A stretch of 17,584 nt of DNA from an uncultured Oscillospiraceae bacterium (lineage in GTDB: Bacteria > Bacillota > Clostridia > Oscillospirales > Ruminococcaceae), in NCBI GenBank assembly GCA_900543295.1, contig UQQY01000025.1, positions 1 to 17,584 on the forward strand, in the 5' to 3' direction. Of the stretch, positions 13,983 to 17,584 are shown piece after piece (the stretch's first letter is position 1; each line of letters starts with the position of its first letter). The notes below the pieces were generated by a model. The model searched no databases. It worked only from the letters and a program-made list of their open reading frames with translations, and was not told the DNA's origin. The position numbers were made by a program, and so were the translations under genes.

Positions 13983-15278
13983 TTATATTCGCGGCAATGG
14001 CCATCCATCTACTGAATCTCCTGGCTTGGCGTCCTCTTCTGAGCGTTCCCACACTGTCTTTACTTCAAAATTGTTATCCCGCTTATCGACAACATCCAAT
14101 TTACAAGTAGCACTGCGTCCATAATAAATGAATGAAAATTCTGAGTCACCAGCACACAGTCCAGTCCATGCTCCAGTAAAAGCCGCGCTTTTTTCAACTG
14201 TCATATCTTCATTCATCAGGCGCACCGTTTGTTCTTCTGGCACTGCCTCATCGAATGCGGTTAAATTATTAGTAAAGAAATCAATCCAATGAACCCCGTC
14301 ATATTTCAAATTCGAATACAGACTTCCCTCGCTCGGAATCACCGCAAAGTCCGACACTGTCTTTGTTGTATAATCGTAAGACAAATACTCCATTTGCGAA
14401 GCGATTTCTTTTTCACCTTCCACTAACGCATTTTTGTAATCTTTTTGCGACACTACCTTGAGCAGAAGACGTTGATCAAAGAAAGAATCCGGTATGCAGT
14501 ATGCTATTTCCTCTGAATCAGGCGTCGGTATCTGATCACATGTTGCAGTCTTAATGTTATAGTCCCAAAGCGTCCCCTTATATGTATCTCCCACTGCTAT
14601 CCAGTCGAATAGAATAACATGGTCGCCATATATCATGGGAGTTAACATTGATATTGTTTCCAGTTTATAGAGAAGCTCCGGCTCCGTATCATCTGACAAC
14701 TGATTCAGCGCAGTACGTTCAAGGTACATGTTCTCTGCATCTGTATGATACATGTACAAGTATCCCCGATGCATCATATATCCCCACGACCCGCTGCCCA
14801 ATCCATACGGAAGCTTGCACACGACTCTTCTGGTACAGGTATCCGGCGAGACCTCATATAAAACCACATACTCATTATCTTTGCTGTCTAAAGCACGACT
14901 CGAAACATATAGGCGGCCCTCGTAATACTGAATGAAGGGAGCCTGCTCATAAAAAAACAACGCGTTGCAGTCAGCCGTTTTATGAGTGCATTCAGGTCGA
15001 TTGCACAATATCTGCGGGGATAAAGAGTCCTTATCCATATAGTAAAGATGCCGTCCACCCAAAAAGTAATACCCGTTTTCAGTTGGCGCAACAAAAGGTC
15101 CTGATGCTCCGCCGTCAAATCCAATAGGATAGTCTGCGCTCTCAACATATGTATCCGGAAGGTCTTCGTAGACATCTGGCGCTTGAAAATGATTCCCGCT
15201 GTCACATCCGGACAATATTGGTATCAATCCGATCATCATGCAGAGAACAAGCAGTACCGTTACAATTCTTTTCATCAT
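13983..15278 (-). CDS. Surface lipoprotein, paralogue A, function unknown
   Basis: The 431-residue product has a lipoprotein signal peptide: MMKRIV, a hydrophobic core, then the lipobox ILSGC with Cys25 as the acylated residue. It should sit on the outer face of the membrane. The mature part is rich in Tyr, Asp and Gly, with recurring 'GYYFLGG ... LYYMDKDS' and 'RLYVSSR' segments, suggesting a beta-propeller-like fold. It carries CNRPECTHKTADCNA (C92-x4-C97-x-H99-x4-C104), a possible metal site, and DTCTRRVVC downstream. A paralogue with the same motifs lies directly upstream (15512-16738). Start at 15278 because AAGGA is 9 bases upstream and the signal peptide then begins normally; the ATG at 15320 adds 14 unlikely residues. 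It has a promoter inside repeat copy 2. Confidence 0.8.
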   Translation of the reverse strand: MMKRIVTVLLVLCMMIGLIPILSGCDSGNHFQAPDVYEDLPDTYVESADYPIGFDGGASGPFVAPTENGYYFLGGRHLYYMDKDSLSPQILCNRPECTHKTADCNALFFYEQAPFIQYYEGRLYVSSRALDSKDNEYVVLYEVSPDTCTRRVVCKLPYGLGSGSWGYMMHRGYLYMYHTDAENMYLERTALNQLSDDTEPELLYKLETISMLTPMIYGDHVILFDWIAVGDTYKGTLWDYNIKTATCDQIPTPDSEEIAYCIPDSFFDQRLLLKVVSQKDYKNALVEGEKEIASQMEYLSYDYTTKTVSDFAVIPSEGSLYSNLKYDGVHWIDFFTNNLTAFDEAVPEEQTVRLMNEDMTVEKSAAFTGAWTGLCAGDSEFSFIYYGRSATCKLDVVDKRDNNFEVKTVWERSEEDAKPGDSVDGWPLPRI

Positions 15279-15343
15279 AATAGGCCATCCTTCCTGTTTG
15301 AGAAATTCATTTTGAAACAAGGGCGGATTATCTTTACAGGTAA

Positions 15344-15372
15344 ATTATATCATCTCACACCATAAAAGTAAA
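15344..15372 (-). promoter_or_regulatory. Promoter of lipoprotein A, inside repeat copy 2
   Basis: On the minus strand TTTACT (15367-15372), 17-base spacer and TATAAT (15344-15349). It lies 66 bases before the ATG. The same promoter sequence, with TATAAC, is in repeat copy 3 at 17440-17468. Confidence 0.65.
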
Positions 15373-15491
15373 GCCCTTTTTCTATGTTTTCTGAATAAAT
15401 CAGCGGCAAAGCGGGCAACAAACGGTTTTCACCGCCCATTGCCCGCTCTGCTGAAAGGATTACTGGGTATGTAGTAAATCCATCAAGAAAG
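15345..15491. repeat. Dispersed repeat, copy 2 (full ~145 bp)
   Basis: Nearly identical along its length to 17441-17584, starting TTATATCATCTCACACC, and sharing its right half with 13863-13943. It holds a minus-strand promoter at one end and a 9-bp hairpin (AGCGGGCAA/TTGCCCGCT, 15410-15447) at the other. The inner stem reads CGGT/ACCG where the other copies have CAGT/ACTG, a paired change that keeps the stem. It is followed by an 11-bp tandem duplication, CAAGAAAGCTA, at 15484-15505. Confidence 0.93.
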
Positions 15492-15511
15492 CTACAAGAA
15501 AGCTAATTAAA

Positions 15512-16738
15512 TTATGTGCCGTCCTTCGGCCACACTGTTTTCAGGGAGAGCTTCTCGCTTCGCTTATCCAATACGCGAAGTTCTCCGGTTTCTGTATCAT
15601 AGAAAAATGAAAACTTCTCATCTCCTGCACAGTTCCCTGTTCCCGGATTGCCAATAACAAGCGTATCTATTGCATTCAAATTCTCATCCAGCAACGACAC
15701 GGACTGCTTCTCGGTAATGGAAGGATCTTCGTTATCAGGAAACTCAAAGCGCTTTTCTATGAAATGCTTCCCGTCAGAGTACAAGAAGGAATGCATCCCG
15801 TCTCCTCGATCTTTGGCTGTATAAAACAGCTCGACCGAACCATCTGAAAGATCATACTGATAAAAGCGGTTTTCTCCTTCATAGGTCTTAAACTCAAGTT
15901 CTTCCAGCGTCCCCATATGAAACAGAATAGAATTTTCATACATATTGTCAGAATATGCAAAAGGGCCTTCGCCATACTCAGCGGGTGCGGATATGCTTTT
16001 TATTTCTCCGGTAATCAGATTATAGTCAAATAATGTCCCGTCAAAATCTTCTTCTTCCTCTTTAAATGACTGAAATATAAAATGATTCCCTATTGGATAA
16101 TCGCTGGATATGGGCATAGTGCATTTACCTTCCCAAATCCGTTCTGCCTCCGGTTCTTCTTCTACCCCATCGAGAATTACACGTTCTAAGTACTGTATCC
16201 CGATATTTGAGTAAAGGATATAGAGATACCCGCGGTGCAGCATATATCTCCAATAATTGCTTCCAAACGCATGCGGAATCTTGCAGATTTTCTCCCTTTT
16301 ACATGTATCGGGATCCACCACGTACAGCTCTGCCGACATTCCTCCATTTTCTGACGTCTGTGTCGATATGAAAAGATCCCCTTCATACGCCTGAATAAAC
16401 GGCAGCCAGCCTACGTCAAAATAGGCATTGCAGCTTGTATCGTTATGCTGACAATCCGGTCGATTGCACACGGGAACGGCATCTAATGTTTCGCCATCGA
16501 GAAAGCAGAGATAATTTCCCGACAAAAAGTAATATCCGCCGTCAGCAGGTGTTATAAATGGTCCACCTGAACCTACAGAAAAAGTATTTTGATAATCTGC
16601 ACCTTCAACATATGTATCCGGAAGATCCGCATAATACTCTGGAGCTTTGAAATCATGGTTCACGCCACATCCAGAAAGAGCTGGTATCAATCCGATTATC
16701 AAGCAGAGAACAAGCAAAAGAGAAAGGAATTTTTTCAT
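15512..16738 (-). CDS. Surface lipoprotein, paralogue B, function unknown
   Basis: The 408-residue product starts MKKFLSLLLV and has the lipobox ALSGC (Cys24). It aligns with paralogue A over its whole length: LPDTYVEGADY, GPFITPADGGYYFLSG, CNRPDCQHNDTSCNA (C91-x4-C96-x-H98-x4-C103), HRGYLYILYSN, and the ending DKRSEKLSLKTVW. The conserved Cys/His motif in both copies suggests it is structurally or functionally important, for example for metal binding. The ATG overlaps the stop of the secreted-protein gene as ATGA, so the two are probably translationally coupled; its own ribosome-binding site (GGCAGG) is weak. It is cotranscribed with that gene and ends just before repeat copy 2. Confidence 0.82.
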   Translation of the reverse strand: MKKFLSLLLVLCLIIGLIPALSGCGVNHDFKAPEYYADLPDTYVEGADYQNTFSVGSGGPFITPADGGYYFLSGNYLCFLDGETLDAVPVCNRPDCQHNDTSCNAYFDVGWLPFIQAYEGDLFISTQTSENGGMSAELYVVDPDTCKREKICKIPHAFGSNYWRYMLHRGYLYILYSNIGIQYLERVILDGVEEEPEAERIWEGKCTMPISSDYPIGNHFIFQSFKEEEEDFDGTLFDYNLITGEIKSISAPAEYGEGPFAYSDNMYENSILFHMGTLEELEFKTYEGENRFYQYDLSDGSVELFYTAKDRGDGMHSFLYSDGKHFIEKRFEFPDNEDPSITEKQSVSLLDENLNAIDTLVIGNPGTGNCAGDEKFSFFYDTETGELRVLDKRSEKLSLKTVWPKDGT

Positions 16739-17163
16739 CCTGCCACTGTCTCTAAGTGAGGAGCATATTCCCCGTTATAGGACAGATCATGTCCGCCGTA
16801 TGCCTTTTTCATTACGCCATATGGACGATTGGCTACCGCTGATACTGTTGTACCAGAATCTGTTGCTTGCTTATCATAATAAAGTTCTTGTGTAGCAGTA
16901 GAACTAATTTTATATCCCGCACAGGCATGCGCAGTTAAGCCCGCCGTAACAGGAAATTTCGTCGTGGCAGTGGCCCCAGTGCTGGCAAAATACGAAGTAC
17001 CCGAAAACTTCAAATTTTTCGTACCGACCAGCCAATAATCCGTTTGAACAACACCTGTACGCTTTACTAAGGCCGAAACACTGCTCGGGAACATCATAAC
17101 CGCGCTGAACATCAGCGTAAGGGTGAGCAGCAAGCTGATTACTCTTTTTGATGTCTTTTTCAT
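16735..17163 (-). CDS. Small secreted protein, function unknown
   Basis: The 142-residue product starts MKKTSKRV, followed by a hydrophobic core and a cleavage site SVSA at about residue 31, so it should be exported by Sec and released as ~111 residues. The mature part is rich in Thr, Ser, Ala and Gly, has one Cys (HACAGY), and ends GGHDLSYNGEYAPHLETVAG. I recognise no family; size and layout are like a bacteriocin or peptide-like factor, but no bacteriocin motif is visible. AGGAGG lies 8 bases before the ATG. It is the first gene of a two-gene unit with lipoprotein B and sits below a strong promoter and two Spo0A boxes. Confidence 0.78.
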   Translation of the reverse strand: MKKTSKRVISLLLTLTLMFSAVMMFPSSVSALVKRTGVVQTDYWLVGTKNLKFSGTSYFASTGATATTKFPVTAGLTAHACAGYKISSTATQELYYDKQATDSGTTVSAVANRPYGVMKKAYGGHDLSYNGEYAPHLETVAG

Positions 17164-17312
17164 GATGAAATCCTCCTCTTTGATTATTCGGGCGAGACGG
17201 GTGGCTGAACCGCATCCTTTTTCCTCTCTCCTTCCGCCGCCCCTTCACTTTTGCGTCCGGCAAAAAATGACTGAAAGGAAGAGATGGAAAAGAACCATTT
17301 GTTTATGGTTTT

Positions 17313-17341
17313 ACTTTATCACAGTTTACAGGCAATGTCAA
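17313..17341 (-). promoter_or_regulatory. Sigma-A promoter of the secreted protein/lipoprotein B unit
   Basis: On the minus strand TTGACA (17336-17341), a 17-base spacer and TAAAGT (17313-17318). The start point near 17306 gives a long leader of about 140 bases before the ATG at 17163, which I could not explain. Confidence 0.8.
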
Positions 17342-17373
17342 TAGTATATAATAAATTTTTCCTTTTATTTTTT

Positions 17374-17397
17374 ACATCTTCTATTTTTAGAAGATGT
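17374..17397. promoter_or_regulatory. Perfect inverted repeat upstream of the promoter
   Basis: ACATCTTCTA-TTTT-TAGAAGATGT, two perfect 10-bp arms with a 4-base centre, 33 bases upstream of the -35 box. No T run follows on either strand in the right place, so an operator is more likely than a terminator. Its right arm overlaps the first Spo0A box. Confidence 0.6.
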
Positions 17398-17411
17398 CGA
17401 ACTATGTCGAA
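17395..17411. promoter_or_regulatory. Tandem Spo0A boxes
   Basis: Two perfect TGTCGAA boxes (17395-17401 and 17405-17411) lie three bases apart in the same direction. The Spo0A consensus is TGNCGAA, and the three-base gap equals that of the paired boxes in the B. subtilis abrB promoter. They lie upstream of the -35 box at 17336 and about 25-40 bases downstream of the start expected from the promoter in repeat copy 3. They could therefore repress that distal promoter, act on the proximal one, or both. Confidence 0.7.
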
Positions 17412-17440
17412 ATCTGTTTAGCAAATTTTGATTTTGCAAG

Positions 17441-17584
17441 TTATATCATCTCACACCATAAAAGTAAAGCCCTTTTTTTATGTTTTCTGAATGAACCGAC
17501 AACAAAGCGGGCAACAAGCAGTTTTCACTGCCCATTGCCCGCTCTGCTGAAAGGATTACTGGGTATGTAGTAAATCCATCAAGA
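17441..17584. repeat. Dispersed repeat, copy 3 (runs off the window)
   Basis: About 145 bp matching copy 2 from TTATATCATC to the window edge (CATCAAGA). It contains the TTTACT-17-TATAAC promoter on the minus strand (17440-17468, one base worse than in copy 2) and the GCGGGCAA/TTGCCCGC hairpin with inner CAGT/ACTG. A third gene unit of the same kind may lie just beyond the window. Confidence 0.92.

Noticed and set aside
16735..17163. Secreted protein as a lactococcin 972-type bacteriocin
   Set aside because: Similar size and signal peptide, but the Trp/Tyr/Gly-rich core of that family is not visible and no membrane immunity gene lies next to it.

Overview
This window looks like the chromosome of a spore-forming, Gram-positive member of the Clostridia, probably Oscillospirales/Ruminococcaceae-like. 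That rests on content: a SleB-type cell-wall hydrolase tail, the spore maturation pair SpmA/SpmB, an AbrB-type regulator with a zinc ribbon, strong sigma-A promoters, GGAGG ribosome-binding sites, and a tandem pair of perfect Spo0A boxes. No rRNA, tRNA, IS element, prophage or CRISPR array was seen. Most genes lie on the minus strand. All functional calls were made by reading the sequence, with no database search.

Layout. (1) 1-500: the 3' end of a SleB-like hydrolase, a 72-residue two-helix membrane protein and a terminator. (2) 531-3188, minus: spmA-spmB (ATGA overlap), then a gene for a signal-peptidase-like membrane protein that seems to lack catalytic residues, then a GNAT acetyltransferase. 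Divergent from these is an AbrB/SpoVT-type regulator at 3357. (3) 3786-5609, minus: an intracellular GH127/DUF1680-type glycosidase. (4) 5994-9425, minus: rpmG-secE-nusG-rplK-rplA, then an internal promoter with an L10 leader, then rplJ-rplL and a strong terminator. Two copies of an L1-binding RNA motif precede rplK and rplA. rpoB does not follow rplL. (5) 9833-11410, plus: RNase Y (rny) with its own promoter. (6) 11508-12604, minus: a GNAT-like acyltransferase preceded by a strong promoter, a 15-codon basic ORF and a terminator. The RNA pairings are mutually exclusive, which suggests attenuation. (7) 12642-13775, minus: a six-hairpin-type glycosidase-like protein. (8) 13855-17584, minus: two paralogous surface lipoproteins and a small secreted protein, separated by copies of a ~145-bp repeat that carries a hairpin/terminator and a promoter.

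The last region is the best candidate for an undescribed system. A secreted ~142-residue protein overlaps a lipoprotein gene by four bases (ATGA). It sits downstream of a strong promoter and two Spo0A boxes with the same three-base gap as the well-known abrB boxes of Bacillus subtilis. A Spo0A-linked secreted factor with a surface partner recalls, in layout only, the sdp/skf cannibalism loci. The function here is unknown. The second most interesting element is the candidate leader-peptide attenuator in front of the acyltransferase gene.
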